From Candidatus Latescibacterota bacterium (GTDB lineage Bacteria; JAAXHH01): a stretch of 64,000 nucleotides of DNA. Below the pieces are notes generated by a model. The model had not been told where the DNA came from. It searched no databases and worked only from the letters and a program-made list of their open reading frames with translations. A program made the translations under genes and the position numbers. Positions 1-7,808 of this stretch are shown in pieces. Where the stretch lies: positions 688,382 through 752,381 of the forward strand of contig JAJEAN010000007.1 in the NCBI GenBank assembly GCA_022822725.1. Reading direction: 5' to 3'. Position 1 is the first letter of the stretch. Each line of letters opens with the position of its first letter.

Positions 1-1005
1 ATCCCGCACTTCGTCGGGCTCGATGTGCTGCAGGTAGCCGTTCTTGCGGTTCCAGTCCCGTCCCAGCATGCTGACGTTGCCCGGTTCGATGCCGGTGACG
101 TAGGTGCCCCGGTGGAAGTGCTGCCAGTGGGAGACGATGGGAATTTCCGCCTTGGGGAAGGACCAGTACAGGCCGAGGCCGAGGCTGTCGTTGATAAGTC
201 CTACGTGGCATAGCCCGGCAGCATCGGCCCGGGGACGAATGACGTAGACGTCGTCGTGCGCTTCGTCTTTCGGTGCGGAGACCGTGGTAAAGGTCTCTGG
301 ATCGACCTCCCGGTCTTCGAGCCATTCGGTCGCCTTCTCGATGTCGACGACGACGCGCGTCCCCTCGTCGAGGACGGGGAACCCGGGGTTGCAGTGGTAG
401 ACGAACATCAGGGGCGAGCGGTCGACCGACTGGTTGTGTATACGGTCGTGGATGTGCAGTGATTTCTCGCCCAGAACCGTCGAGATCTCCCGGGTGAGTT
501 CCAGGTTGGTGCCGAATACGACGGCTTCCCTGACCTTCCCGCGTACCTTGACGATATAGTCGTCGCCGTCCCACTGGCCGTCGGTATGGACCTGCCGGGC
601 AGGAAGGAAGGAAAGGCGTCCGTGGAGACCCAGCTCTTCGTTTTCTTCTTCCGGATCGGTCTCCGGATGGCCCGTGAAGGTCATCCCGCAGCTCAGGACC
701 AGGCCGCCGTAAAACCCGCGCATCCAGCCGTAACCCTGCGGTTCGTAGAAGGAAGGTCCCACGTCGCCCGTGTTGCCTCGGAAGCAGAGCGACATGCCCT
801 TGTAGTGGGCCGAGGCCACGTCCAGCGCCCGTCCGGGCAGCAGGGAGAAGCACAGTCCCGAGGCGTTGAATACTTCGATGAGATCGGCGCCCCGGTCGCT
901 GCCCTCCTTCAGCTCGCCGTACCGTGCGTGGGCCACCTGGCTCATGTCTCCGATGACATCAAGCAGTTCCCTCCGGGTATAGTCTCTTCCAAATAGACGC
1001 GCCAT
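1..1005 (-). CDS. DUF4432 family protein (partial, C-terminus off the window)
   Basis: From an ATG at 1005 the frame stays open for 335 codons and runs off the left edge, so the C-terminus is missing. The product begins MARLFGRDYTRRELLDVIGD and carries GGLVLSCGMTFTG, HGRLSFLPARQ and MFVYHCNPGFPVL. These are typical of DUF4432, a family with the galactose-mutarotase (aldose 1-epimerase-like) beta-sandwich fold that probably acts on sugars. A Shine-Dalgarno AGGAAGG lies five bases before the ATG. It follows glnS on the same strand after about 100 bases and may be co-transcribed. The substrate cannot be told from the sequence. Family call fairly sure, function open. Confidence 0.8.
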   Translation of the reverse strand, partial: MARLFGRDYTRRELLDVIGDMSQVAHARYGELKEGSDRGADLIEVFNASGLCFSLLPGRALDVASAHYKGMSLCFRGNTGDVGPSFYEPQGYGWMRGFYGGLVLSCGMTFTGHPETDPEEENEELGLHGRLSFLPARQVHTDGQWDGDDYIVKVRGKVREAVVFGTNLELTREISTVLGEKSLHIHDRIHNQSVDRSPLMFVYHCNPGFPVLDEGTRVVVDIEKATEWLEDREVDPETFTTVSAPKDEAHDDVYVIRPRADAAGLCHVGLINDSLGLGLYWSFPKAEIPIVSHWQHFHRGTYVTGIEPGNVSMLGRDWNRKNGYLQHIEPDEVRD

Positions 1006-1108
1006 ATTCACCTTCCTGGATGGAAATTGGTTACGTCAGACCGGTGGTCTTCCAATGTACCGATAGTATTTCGATTTCTTGCGACTTCTTCTGAATGAGT
1101 ACGCCGGA

Positions 1109-2806
1109 CTACTTCCGCTGAATCTTCGCCCAGGTATCGCGCAAGGCGATGGTCCGGTTGAACACCGGGCCGGTCTCGCCGGACGCCGGTTCGCCAGTTT
1201 TCGAATCTACTGAATCGACACAAAAGTACCCCAGCCGCTCGAACTGGTAGTTCACACCGGGCACAGCGTCCGCCAGTCCGGGTTCGACCTTGCAGTCCGT
1301 GACGGTCTTGAGCGAATCGGGATTCAGCAACGACTGGTCATCGCATGATTCGCCCGGACGGGGTTCCGGGTCGCTGAAGAGCCGGTCGTACAGGCGCACG
1401 GTGGCGTTCAGGGCGTGCGCGGCCGATACCCAGTGGATGGTGCCCCGTACTTTCCTACCGTCGGGCGTGCTGCCCCCCCGGGATTCCGGATCGTAGGTGC
1501 AGTGCAGTTCGACGACCCGTCCATCGTCATCCTTGATCACGTCCGTACAGGTGAGGTAGTAGCCGTAGCGCAGGCGGACTTCCCGACCCGGCGCCAGCCG
1601 GAAGAACTTCCGCGGCGGATCTTCCATGAAATCGTTCCGCTCGATGTAGATCTCCCGGGTAAAGGGCACCTGCCGCGTCCCCATGCCCTCGTCCTCTGGG
1701 TTGTTCACAGCCTCCATCTGCTCCGTGCGGTCGGTGGGGTAATTGGTAATCACGACCTTCAGCGGGTCCAATACGCCCATGACCCGTGGCGCCCGCTTGT
1801 TCAGGTCTTCCCGGATGATGAAATCCGACAGGGCCATGTCGATGAGATTGTGGTTCTTGGCCACGCCGACGCGGTCGCAGAGGGTCCGGATGGCCTCGGG
1901 CGTATATCCCCGGCGGCGCAGGCCGGACAGCGTGGGCATGCGCGGATCGTCCCACCCGGACAGCACGCCCTCCTCAATCAAGGGCCGGTAGAAGCGCTTC
2001 GACAGCACGGTATGGGCAAGGACAAGCGGCGCGAATTCGATCTGCTGCGGATGGTATACGTCCAGCCGGTCCAGGATCCAGTCGTAGAGCGGCCGGTTGT
2101 TCTCGAACTCCAGCGTGCAGAGCGAATGGGTGATGCCTTCGACGGAATCCGACAGGCAGTGGGTGAAATCGTACATGGGGTACACCCGCCACTTGTCCCC
2201 TGAACGGTAGTGATGGGCGTGGCGGATCCGGTACAGCACGGGATCGCGCATCGTCAGGTTGGGATGGGCCATGTCGATCCGGGCCCGCAGGACGTGGGCG
2301 CCGTCCGGGAACGCCCCGGCCTGCATGCGCCCGAACAGGTCCCGGTTCTCATCGACCGGCCGGTCGCGGTACGGACTGTCCCGGCCAGGTTCCGTGGGCG
2401 TGCCCCGGTGGTCCCGCATTTCCTCCCAGGTCAGGCTGTCGACGTAGGCGTCCCCTTGGTCGACAAGTTGCAGCGCGTAGGCGTACAGTTGATCGAAGTA
2501 ATCGGAAGCGAAGTACAGCCGGTCTTCCCAGTCGAATCCCAACCACCGGATGTCCCGTTTGATCCCCTCGACGAAGTCCACGTTTTCCGTCTCCGGATTC
2601 GAGTCGTCGAACCGGAGGTTGCACAGCCCGTCGTACTCCTCCGCCACCCCGAAATTCAGGCAGATCGACTTAGCGTGGCCGATATGGAGATAGCCGTTCG
2701 GCTCCGGGGGGAAACGGGTATGTACCTTGCCCCCGAACTTGCCGCTTTCCATGTCCGCGTCGATGATTTCGCGTATGAAGTCCCTATACTGTTTTTCTTC
2801 GCTCAT
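1109..2806 (-). CDS. glnS: Glutaminyl-tRNA synthetase
   Basis: A 565-residue class I aminoacyl-tRNA synthetase that charges tRNA-Gln with glutamine in the cytoplasm. The N-terminal catalytic fold has [15 protein letters not shown] with HIGH at residues 41-44, the GlnRS/GluRS-specific DDSNP stretch near 68, and VLSKR at 267-271 as the KMSKS loop. The C-terminal part is the GlnRS anticodon-binding beta-barrel region (for example [11 protein letters not shown]), and the protein ends near the family's usual length. The [15 protein letters not shown] form points to GlnRS rather than GluRS. AGGAAG lies just before the ATG, and a promoter is visible about 45 bases further upstream. A gatCAB route could coexist but is not in this window. 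Confidence 0.95.
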   Translation of the reverse strand: MSEEKQYRDFIREIIDADMESGKFGGKVHTRFPPEPNGYLHIGHAKSICLNFGVAEEYDGLCNLRFDDSNPETENVDFVEGIKRDIRWLGFDWEDRLYFASDYFDQLYAYALQLVDQGDAYVDSLTWEEMRDHRGTPTEPGRDSPYRDRPVDENRDLFGRMQAGAFPDGAHVLRARIDMAHPNLTMRDPVLYRIRHAHHYRSGDKWRVYPMYDFTHCLSDSVEGITHSLCTLEFENNRPLYDWILDRLDVYHPQQIEFAPLVLAHTVLSKRFYRPLIEEGVLSGWDDPRMPTLSGLRRRGYTPEAIRTLCDRVGVAKNHNLIDMALSDFIIREDLNKRAPRVMGVLDPLKVVITNYPTDRTEQMEAVNNPEDEGMGTRQVPFTREIYIERNDFMEDPPRKFFRLAPGREVRLRYGYYLTCTDVIKDDDGRVVELHCTYDPESRGGSTPDGRKVRGTIHWVSAAHALNATVRLYDRLFSDPEPRPGESCDDQSLLNPDSLKTVTDCKVEPGLADAVPGVNYQFERLGYFCVDSVDSKTGEPASGETGPVFNRTIALRDTWAKIQRK

Positions 2807-2850
2807 AACTTCCTGTTCCGGTTAACGTTGGAGCGGATTCAAGACCGTGT

Positions 2851-2879
2851 AATATAGGGCTGGAAACGCAACGACGCAA
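2851..2879 (-). promoter_or_regulatory. Predicted sigma-70-type promoter of glnS
   Basis: On the minus strand TTGCGT (2879-2874) is followed after 17 bases by TATATT (2856-2851). Transcription would start near 2844, about 38 bases before the glnS ATG at 2806. Read directly from sequence; activity is inferred. Confidence 0.55.
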
Positions 2880-2901
2880 ACGAAGTCTAATGTCAGTCCA
2901 A

Positions 2902-2955
2902 CTTTAATATAGCGGTAAAACCCGTCCATATTAAACACAGCCTTTAATATAGCGG
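2902..2955. repeat. Direct repeat CTTTAATATAGCGG, two copies 40 bases apart
   Basis: CTTTAATATAGCGG occurs at 2902-2915 and again at 2942-2955. Between them ATATTAA at 2928-2934 is the inverse of the repeat core TTAATAT. The AT-rich cores stand out in G+C-rich surroundings between glnS and the DUF4143 ATPase gene. They could be protein-binding sites or the edge of the accessory patch that follows. No function can be assigned. Confidence 0.5.
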
Positions 2956-2977
2956 CGGTGCTGTTCGGATTGGTTGG

Positions 2978-4129
2978 TCAGAACCCGTGGGCGCACGCAT
3001 GTCCAAGCCCTACAGCTTCCACGCGCTCGTGAACGCGAAACCTCGCATCGCCGGGGAACACGACGACGAGCCGGTCAAGTTTCAGGTCGGTCAACGCCGT
3101 GTGCATGGAACGCGTCAACGACGGCGTACTGGATCGCTTGAACTCGAACCCGGTTCTTCGGCCGCCTTCCATGATCAGGAGGTCAAGTTCCGGCCCGCGA
3201 TGCGTAGCCCAGTAGTAACAGTCTTCCCATGCAGTGCCGGTGATCCGGACCACCTCCTGCATGGCGAAGCCCTCCCATGACGCACCTGACTTCGGATGCC
3301 CCATGAGATCTGCCTCGTCTTTCACACCCAACAGTGCGTGCAACAGCCCCGTGTCCGAAAGATACACCTTGGGTGCCTTGACCTGCCGCTTCTTCAGATT
3401 CTCGTACCAGGGCTGCATTCTGCGCGCGACCAACGCACCGACGAGCGTGTCGAAATAGGTATTCACCGTCGGCGCCGTGACACCAAGTGCGCGGCCGAGT
3501 TCGGCACCGTTCCAGTGATTTCCGTGATAGTGGGCAAGCATGGTCCAGAACCGACGCATGGAGGCGGCAGGAACAGATACCCCGAGTTGGGGCAGGTCTC
3601 GTTCCAGGAACGATCGGATGAACGCCGTCCGCCAGGTAAGGCTGTCCTCATCGTTCCTTGCGAGGAACGAGGGAGGAAACCCGCCGCGCAACCAGAGACG
3701 GTCCGTTTCGTCGGCTCCCGTTTCGTTCACCCGCAGAGGCGGAAGTTCATAATATGCGATCCTGCCGGCGAGCGATTCCGAAGATTGGCGAAGAAGAGAG
3801 GGTCCCGCACTGCCCAGGACCAGAAAACGGGCCGGTATACCGGGGCGGTCCGCGAGTACGCGCAGCAGACGGAAAAGTCCTTCATTGCGCTGAACCTCGT
3901 CAATGACGACCAGCCCGCGGAGTGGTTCCAGTGCAAGCTTGGGATCGGACAGCCGGGTCTCGTCCGTCGGATCCTCGAGATCAAAAAAGGTGACGGAACG
4001 CGATTCGGCTTCGATCAATTGCCGTGCCAGCGTAGTCTTGCCGACCTGCCGAGCTCCGATGAGACAGACCACGGGAAACTGGTTTAGCAGTTTGCCAATT
4101 GCGGAGAGATGTTGCGTACGAGGGATCAT
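2978..4129 (-). CDS. AAA ATPase with C-terminal DUF4143
   Basis: A 383-residue cytoplasmic ATPase of the AAA_14/DUF4143 type. Walker A is GARQVGKTT at residues 25-33 and Walker B is LVVIDEVQR near 75. The C-terminal half contains KVYLSDTGLLHALLG and a nuclease-like ELDLLIMEGGRRTGFEFK stretch typical of DUF4143. Such genes are patchily distributed, often lie beside toxin-antitoxin or mobile DNA, and have no firmly established function. The longest frame opens with TTG at 4138. I chose the ATG at 4129, giving MIPRTQHL, the usual family start. It lies immediately downstream of the methyltransferase pseudogene and higBA, consistent with an acquired patch. Confidence 0.85.
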   Translation of the reverse strand: MIPRTQHLSAIGKLLNQFPVVCLIGARQVGKTTLARQLIEAESRSVTFFDLEDPTDETRLSDPKLALEPLRGLVVIDEVQRNEGLFRLLRVLADRPGIPARFLVLGSAGPSLLRQSSESLAGRIAYYELPPLRVNETGADETDRLWLRGGFPPSFLARNDEDSLTWRTAFIRSFLERDLPQLGVSVPAASMRRFWTMLAHYHGNHWNGAELGRALGVTAPTVNTYFDTLVGALVARRMQPWYENLKKRQVKAPKVYLSDTGLLHALLGVKDEADLMGHPKSGASWEGFAMQEVVRITGTAWEDCYYWATHRGPELDLLIMEGGRRTGFEFKRSSTPSLTRSMHTALTDLKLDRLVVVFPGDARFRVHERVEAVGLGHACAHGF

Positions 4130-4194
4130 ACCGAACAATATATGTGAAAATCGAAAGTGGCGCTATTGATTTTCAACATTGGCCTTCGGTTTTC

Positions 4195-4299
4195 CTACAT
4201 TGTCCTTGCCCACGCACCGATATGCGGCGGGATGACCACGGGACGCTACGACGCGACGATTTCGGCCCTGACACACTGGGGAATGGTGTCTATGTCCAC
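4195..4299 (-). pseudogene. Remnant of a methyltransferase 3' end, with in-frame stop
   Basis: About 97 bases here align without gaps to the last part of the methyltransferase gene at 5019-5115, with roughly 15 mismatches by my count. Translated on the minus strand it reads VDIDTIPQCVRAEIVAS, then a stop, then RPVVIPPHIGAWARTM and a second stop. The intact gene reads VDVETIPRRVRDEIVASKRPV followed by VIPPHIGAWTRIS. The AAG lysine codon has become TAG. Homology starts directly after the higA stop codon (4302-4304). It is therefore the decayed tail of a second methyltransferase copy, whose front part is replaced by higBA. Confidence 0.85.
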
Positions 4300-4301
4300 C
4301 G

Positions 4302-4634
4302 TTAAACACGTGCGGCTTCAATTGGCTTGATTCGGTCTCTGGCATGACGGCGTACTCGGGAACGAATTTCCTTGCCATTCATTACCAGTTCCCTGGATAA
4401 CTCATAGACTTTCTGAGCATTCATCCAGAACTCTGGTGTCTGGTCGAAATACTCACCTAAGGCGATGGCGGTTTCAGCGGTTACACCGCGCCGTTCATGA
4501 ACGATTTCATGAAGCCTCGTAGATGGTAGATCAATATCCCTCGCCAATCCATTGACTGTAAGGCCCATCTCCTGAATCTGCTCGAGAAGAAGCACCCCCG
4601 GGTGTGTCGCTATTCTGTTTGTAGGAACTGTCAT
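4302..4634 (-). CDS. higA: HigA-family antitoxin (XRE helix-turn-helix)
   Basis: A 110-residue DNA-binding antitoxin of the HigA/VapI type. It contains HPGVLLLEQIQEMGLTVNGL followed by LARDIDLPSTRLHEIVHERR, the XRE helix-turn-helix, then ITAETAIALGEYF-like text and TPEFWMNAQKVYEL, a family hallmark. It should neutralise HigB and repress the operon. GAGGT lies six bases before the ATG. higB ends 12 bases upstream, giving the toxin-first order usual for higBA. Its stop codon abuts the methyltransferase remnant. An inverted repeat at the higB promoter is its likely operator. Confidence 0.9.
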   Translation of the reverse strand: MTVPTNRIATHPGVLLLEQIQEMGLTVNGLARDIDLPSTRLHEIVHERRGVTAETAIALGEYFDQTPEFWMNAQKVYELSRELVMNGKEIRSRVRRHARDRIKPIEAARV

Positions 4635-4646
4635 AGTTTGACCTCT

Positions 4647-4931
4647 TCATTCGTAATGGTTGTTTAGTTCCACTTCAAAGGCATCTCCGTCCTTCCAGGT
4701 GAAACATATCCGCCATCCCCTGGAGACGCGAATACTGTAACGTTCCCCACGTAAACCTACCAGTCGTTCAAGTCTATTCCCCGTTGGTGTCTTGAGATCG
4801 CGGAGGACTTTTGCATTGTTGATCCGGTCCAACTTGATTCGCACACGATTGAGAAGATGATCAGGAACTGCCTTTACACGATTCCCCAGGAACACGTTCC
4901 TCGTCAGCTTATTGGCAAAAGATCGAATCAT
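4647..4931 (-). CDS. higB: HigB-type toxin (RelE/ParE superfamily)
   Basis: A 94-residue product beginning MIRSFANKLTRNVFLGN, with LERLVGLRGERYSIRV and GWRICFTWKDGDAFEVELN. This is the RelE/HigB fold of ribosome-dependent mRNA interferases. The open frame extends to a TTG at 4964, but HigB proteins normally begin at the MIRSF-like segment. The ATG at 4931 is therefore preferred; it has no Shine-Dalgarno. The predicted promoter places the transcript start almost on this ATG, so translation may be leaderless. Basic residues and the C-terminal NNHYE match the family. The pair is a type II toxin-antitoxin module. Confidence 0.88.
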   Translation of the reverse strand: MIRSFANKLTRNVFLGNRVKAVPDHLLNRVRIKLDRINNAKVLRDLKTPTGNRLERLVGLRGERYSIRVSRGWRICFTWKDGDAFEVELNNHYE

Positions 4932-4935
4932 GTCG

Positions 4936-4964
4936 AATCTATTACGAATAACGTAATACGTCAA
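4936..4964 (-). promoter_or_regulatory. higBA promoter with overlapping palindromic operator
   Basis: On the minus strand TTGACG (4964-4959), a 17-base spacer and TAGATT (4941-4936) form a promoter. Inside it ATTACG-N5-CGTAAT (4941-4957) is a perfect six-base-arm inverted repeat filling the spacer. An operator covering the core promoter is the known layout for HigA autorepression. The predicted start site coincides with the higB ATG. Confidence 0.6.
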
Positions 4965-5010
4965 GAGTAATTTGTCATTCCAACTCCACTTAATGAGTTA
5001 GTAGATTTCG

Positions 5011-5844
5011 TTAAGAAATCCTCGTCCACGCCCCGATATGCGGCGGGATGACCACGGGACGCTTCGACGCGACGATTTCATCCCGGACGCGCCGGGGTAT
5101 GGTCTCCACGTCCACTTCTTCCGCGGTGGCGATCCCGTAATGCTCCAGCAGGGGAAGCACGCTCTGGAAGGAATTCGCCACATAGGAGTATCCCGGCCAG
5201 TCGGCGGATCCTCCGATCAACAGGCCGGCATCCAGTGTCGGTTCGGGCAGCCCCGCGTCGACGAACACCCGGTAGAGTTCCATGCCCATGTTGCCGTTGG
5301 CCCCGGACCGCTCGAAAACCTCGACGACCCAGTCGCCGAGCTGACCCATGAGCGGGGTATCGGGGTGCTTGTAGGCCTCGGTGATCGTGAAATCGATCTC
5401 CTGGAACATGACGATGCCGCCGGAGCGCAGGCGGGGAATCAACTCCTTCAGGACCGCGACCGGATCGGGCAGATACATGAGCACCAGCCGGCCGACCAGG
5501 GCGTCGAAGTCGCCCCCGACGTCAAGCGTCTGTATGTCGCCGGCATGAAACGCCACGTTTTTGTGCCCCGCCTTCTCGACCCGTTCCCGCGCCGTTTCAA
5601 GGATGTCGGGATTCATGTCCACGCCCACGACTTCCCCCGTCGGCCCCACGAGTTCCGCGACGGCCAGCGCCACGTCACCGGCGCCGCTACCGATATCGAG
5701 TACCCGCATCCCGCTGCGGATACCGGCCGATTTCAGAAATCGTCTCGTGATCGGTTCGAAGAGCCGGGACTGTTCGATCAGGCGCTCCGTCTCTTCGTCA
5801 CTGCGTCCCGGGGTATATCGTCGTTCGCTGTGGTGGTCCGTCAT
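5011..5844 (-). CDS. Class I SAM-dependent methyltransferase (UbiE-like)
   Basis: A 277-residue soluble methyltransferase. SAM-binding motif I is VLDIGSGAGDVALAVAELVG near residues 48-67, followed by VVGVDMNPDILETARERV and HAGDIQTLDVGGDFDALVGR. The rest resembles ubiquinone/menaquinone-type methyltransferases, but the C-terminal substrate region gives no specific match. AGGAG lies about 12 bases before the ATG, and a 13-base tandem duplication lies in the leader. Its 3' end is duplicated downstream of higBA as a decayed remnant, so a tandem paralogue probably once existed. The substrate is unknown. Confidence 0.85.
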   Translation of the reverse strand: MTDHHSERRYTPGRSDEETERLIEQSRLFEPITRRFLKSAGIRSGMRVLDIGSGAGDVALAVAELVGPTGEVVGVDMNPDILETARERVEKAGHKNVAFHAGDIQTLDVGGDFDALVGRLVLMYLPDPVAVLKELIPRLRSGGIVMFQEIDFTITEAYKHPDTPLMGQLGDWVVEVFERSGANGNMGMELYRVFVDAGLPEPTLDAGLLIGGSADWPGYSYVANSFQSVLPLLEHYGIATAEEVDVETIPRRVRDEIVASKRPVVIPPHIGAWTRIS

Positions 5845-5872
5845 GTTCGGGATGGCTCCTTTCCGGACAATC

Positions 5873-5898
5873 TGTTGCTGTGTTCAGTTGCTGTGTTC
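5873..5898. repeat. 13-base tandem duplication upstream of the methyltransferase
   Basis: GTTGCTGTGTTC plus one base is present twice in direct succession at 5873-5885 and 5886-5898. The array is in the untranslated region before the methyltransferase ATG at 5844. No clear promoter could be read upstream. Confidence 0.7.
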
Positions 5899-6013
5899 GC
5901 GCTTTAATCTGTGCAGACATATTCAGAGTGGCACAAAGTGGGCAGCTAGACTACCCGCGTCAATCTCTTTAAGGCACTCCGGCACCCTTCACTGAAGCAT
6001 GAATCCGTCCACC

Positions 6014-6175
6014 CGCCTCACTCCTTCACCGCCCCCAGCGCCCCAGAATGATTCCCTGCACGACGTCCCGCCTCACTCCTGCACCGCCCTCAGCGCCCCA
6101 GCGTGATCCCCTGCACGACCACTCACCTCACTCCTTCACCGCCCCCAGCGTGATCCCCTGCACGAACTCCCGCTG
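6014..6175. repeat. Three 55-base units duplicating the 3' end of the permease gene
   Basis: The motif C[AG]CCTCACTCC begins at 6014, 6069 and 6124, an exact 55-base period. The third unit holds the stop codon and last codons (FVQGITLGAVKE) of the permease gene. The two downstream units are diverged copies of that gene end, including a stop-like TGA. The coding unit lacks eight bases present in the other two. The region 5845-6127 holds no other gene. Confidence 0.85.
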
Positions 6176-6952
6176 CATCGCGAGGAACAGGGCCATGATG
6201 GGGAGGATGGACAGCAGCGTACCGGCCATGAGCATGCCGTATTCCTGGCGGTAGACACCCACCAGGCTGGCCAGGCCGAGGGGCAGGGTGTACTTGGCGG
6301 CGTCCCGCAGGACGATCATGGGCCATAGGAACTCATTCCAGGCCCCCAGGAACCCGAATATGCTCAGGGCGCCCATGGCCGGCTTCACGGCCGGGATGAT
6401 GACGCGCCAGTAGATGCCGAACTCCGACGAACCGTCGATCCGCGCCTGGTCGATGAGGTCCGAGGGCACGCCGAGGATGAACTGGCGCATGAGGAACACG
6501 CCGAACCCGCTGGAAGCCAGGTAGGGCAGGATCACGCCCTGGTAGGTGTCGAGCCAGCCGAACTGGTACAACAGGGTGAACAGGGGCACCAGCACCAGGT
6601 GAAAGGGGATCATCATGGAGGCGAGGACGATGGCGAAGAGGACGCCGCGGCCCCGGAACGAGTACTTGGCGAAGGCGAACCCGCCCATGGTGGCGATAGC
6701 CAGGAGCAGCAGGGTGTGCGAAGTGGCCAGGAAGGTGCTGTTCACGACGTACTGGACGATGGGCATTTCCTGGAACAGCCGGGTGAAGTTCTCGAGCGTG
6801 GGATCCTGGGGAAGAAAGGTGGGCGGATAGGAGAAGATCTCGCCCGACGGCTTGAAGGAAGCGGATACCACCCAGAACAGCGGCGTCAGGACCAGGACGG
6901 TCAGCAAAATCAGGAGCACATAGGTGATGGTGGTGCGAACAGGGTTTCTCAT
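6128..6952 (-). CDS. Sugar ABC transporter permease (MalG/UgpE type)
   Basis: A 274-residue inner-membrane permease with six predicted membrane segments. The MalG-type EAA loop is near the C-terminus (LIDQARIDGSSEFGIYWRVI followed by IPAVKPAMGALSIFGFLGAW). Together with the preceding permease and binding protein it should import a sugar or glycoside. The open frame reaches a TTG at 6979. I chose the ATG at 6952 (MRNPVRTTITY), four bases after the stop of the upstream permease. No ATP-binding subunit is in the cluster, so a shared MsmX/UgpC-type ATPase encoded elsewhere is likely. The gene end is triplicated downstream. Confidence 0.9.
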   Translation of the reverse strand: MRNPVRTTITYVLLILLTVLVLTPLFWVVSASFKPSGEIFSYPPTFLPQDPTLENFTRLFQEMPIVQYVVNSTFLATSHTLLLLAIATMGGFAFAKYSFRGRGVLFAIVLASMMIPFHLVLVPLFTLLYQFGWLDTYQGVILPYLASSGFGVFLMRQFILGVPSDLIDQARIDGSSEFGIYWRVIIPAVKPAMGALSIFGFLGAWNEFLWPMIVLRDAAKYTLPLGLASLVGVYRQEYGMLMAGTLLSILPIMALFLAMQREFVQGITLGAVKE

Positions 6953-6956
6953 GAGG

Positions 6957-7808
6957 TCAGTTTTCCCTGAATACGCCAAATAACCGGACCTGGATGATGG
7001 AAATCACCCCGATGATCACGGCCAGGGCCCATCCGATCGTGGCCGCGTAACCAAGGTTGATGAATTCGAATCCGTGCTTGTACAGGTACATCACCATAGT
7101 CATGCTCGCGTTGCCGGGGCCGCCCTCCGTGAGCACGTAGGGCAGGTCGAAGAGCTGGAATGACCCGATCATGGAGGTGATGACCACGAAGGCAATCACG
7201 GGCTTCAAGGCAGGGATCGTTACGTGGACGAAGCTTTGCCAGGGTCCCGCGCCGTCCACCGCCGCCGCCTCGTAGAGCTCCTGGCGGATGCTCTGTAGCC
7301 CCGCGAGGAAGTAGACCATATTGAATCCCGCCCACCGCCATACGCCGGCCAGCACGAGGGCGGGCATGACCAGGTCCGGGTCCTGAAGCCACTGGATTTC
7401 GGAACCGAGGACCCGGTTCACCAGGCCGTAGCGCCGGTCGTACAAGAGGTAGAAGATCACGGCGATGAAGACGCCGGAGATCAGCACCGGCGAGAAGAAG
7501 GAAAGGCGGAACAGGTTCCGGCCCTTCAGGCGGGCATTGCTGAGGAGCAGTGCGAGGGCCAGGGCCACGGGCAGTTGCAGGAGCAGGCTGCCCGCGGCGA
7601 AATAGGCCGTGTTCCAGAGGGCGGTCCAGAAGAGCGGGTCCGCGATCAGCCGTTCGATGTTCTCGAGGCCCACGAAGGTCTGGTTCTGCATGCCCCGGAC
7701 ACTGTACGTGCTGAGACGGATCGAATCGAACAGGGGGTAGACCATGAAGACCCCGAAGAGCGCGAAGAAAGGCGCGAGGAAGAAGTAGGGGGCGTACCGG
7801 GGCTTCAT
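6957..7808 (-). CDS. Sugar ABC transporter permease (MalF/UgpA type)
   Basis: A 283-residue inner-membrane protein that starts KPRYAPYFFLAPFFALFGVF, a first membrane helix typical of MalF/UgpA-type permeases. The EAA loop is ELYEAAAVDGAGPWQSFVHV followed by TIPALKP, the site that contacts the ATPase. It pairs with the downstream MalG-type permease to form the channel. Its ATG overlaps the binding-protein stop codon by four bases (ATGA), indicating translational coupling. Specificity is not visible, but the family is confined to carbohydrates and related compounds. Confidence 0.9.
   Translation of the reverse strand: MKPRYAPYFFLAPFFALFGVFMVYPLFDSIRLSTYSVRGMQNQTFVGLENIERLIADPLFWTALWNTAYFAAGSLLLQLPVALALALLLSNARLKGRNLFRLSFFSPVLISGVFIAVIFYLLYDRRYGLVNRVLGSEIQWLQDPDLVMPALVLAGVWRWAGFNMVYFLAGLQSIRQELYEAAAVDGAGPWQSFVHVTIPALKPVIAFVVITSMIGSFQLFDLPYVLTEGGPGNASMTMVMYLYKHGFEFINLGYAATIGWALAVIIGVISIIQVRLFGVFREN

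Noticed and set aside
2902-2955. Insertion-sequence ends flanking the accessory patch
   Set aside because: The AT-rich repeats are direct rather than inverted, lie close together, and no transposase is present.
4163-4378. 71-codon minus-strand frame over the methyltransferase remnant
   Set aside because: It is out of frame with the methyltransferase homology and overlaps higA; the remnant reads in another frame with a stop.
4932-4964. Longer HigB from the TTG at 4964
   Set aside because: The extension overlaps the promoter and operator, and the family begins at the MIRSF segment.
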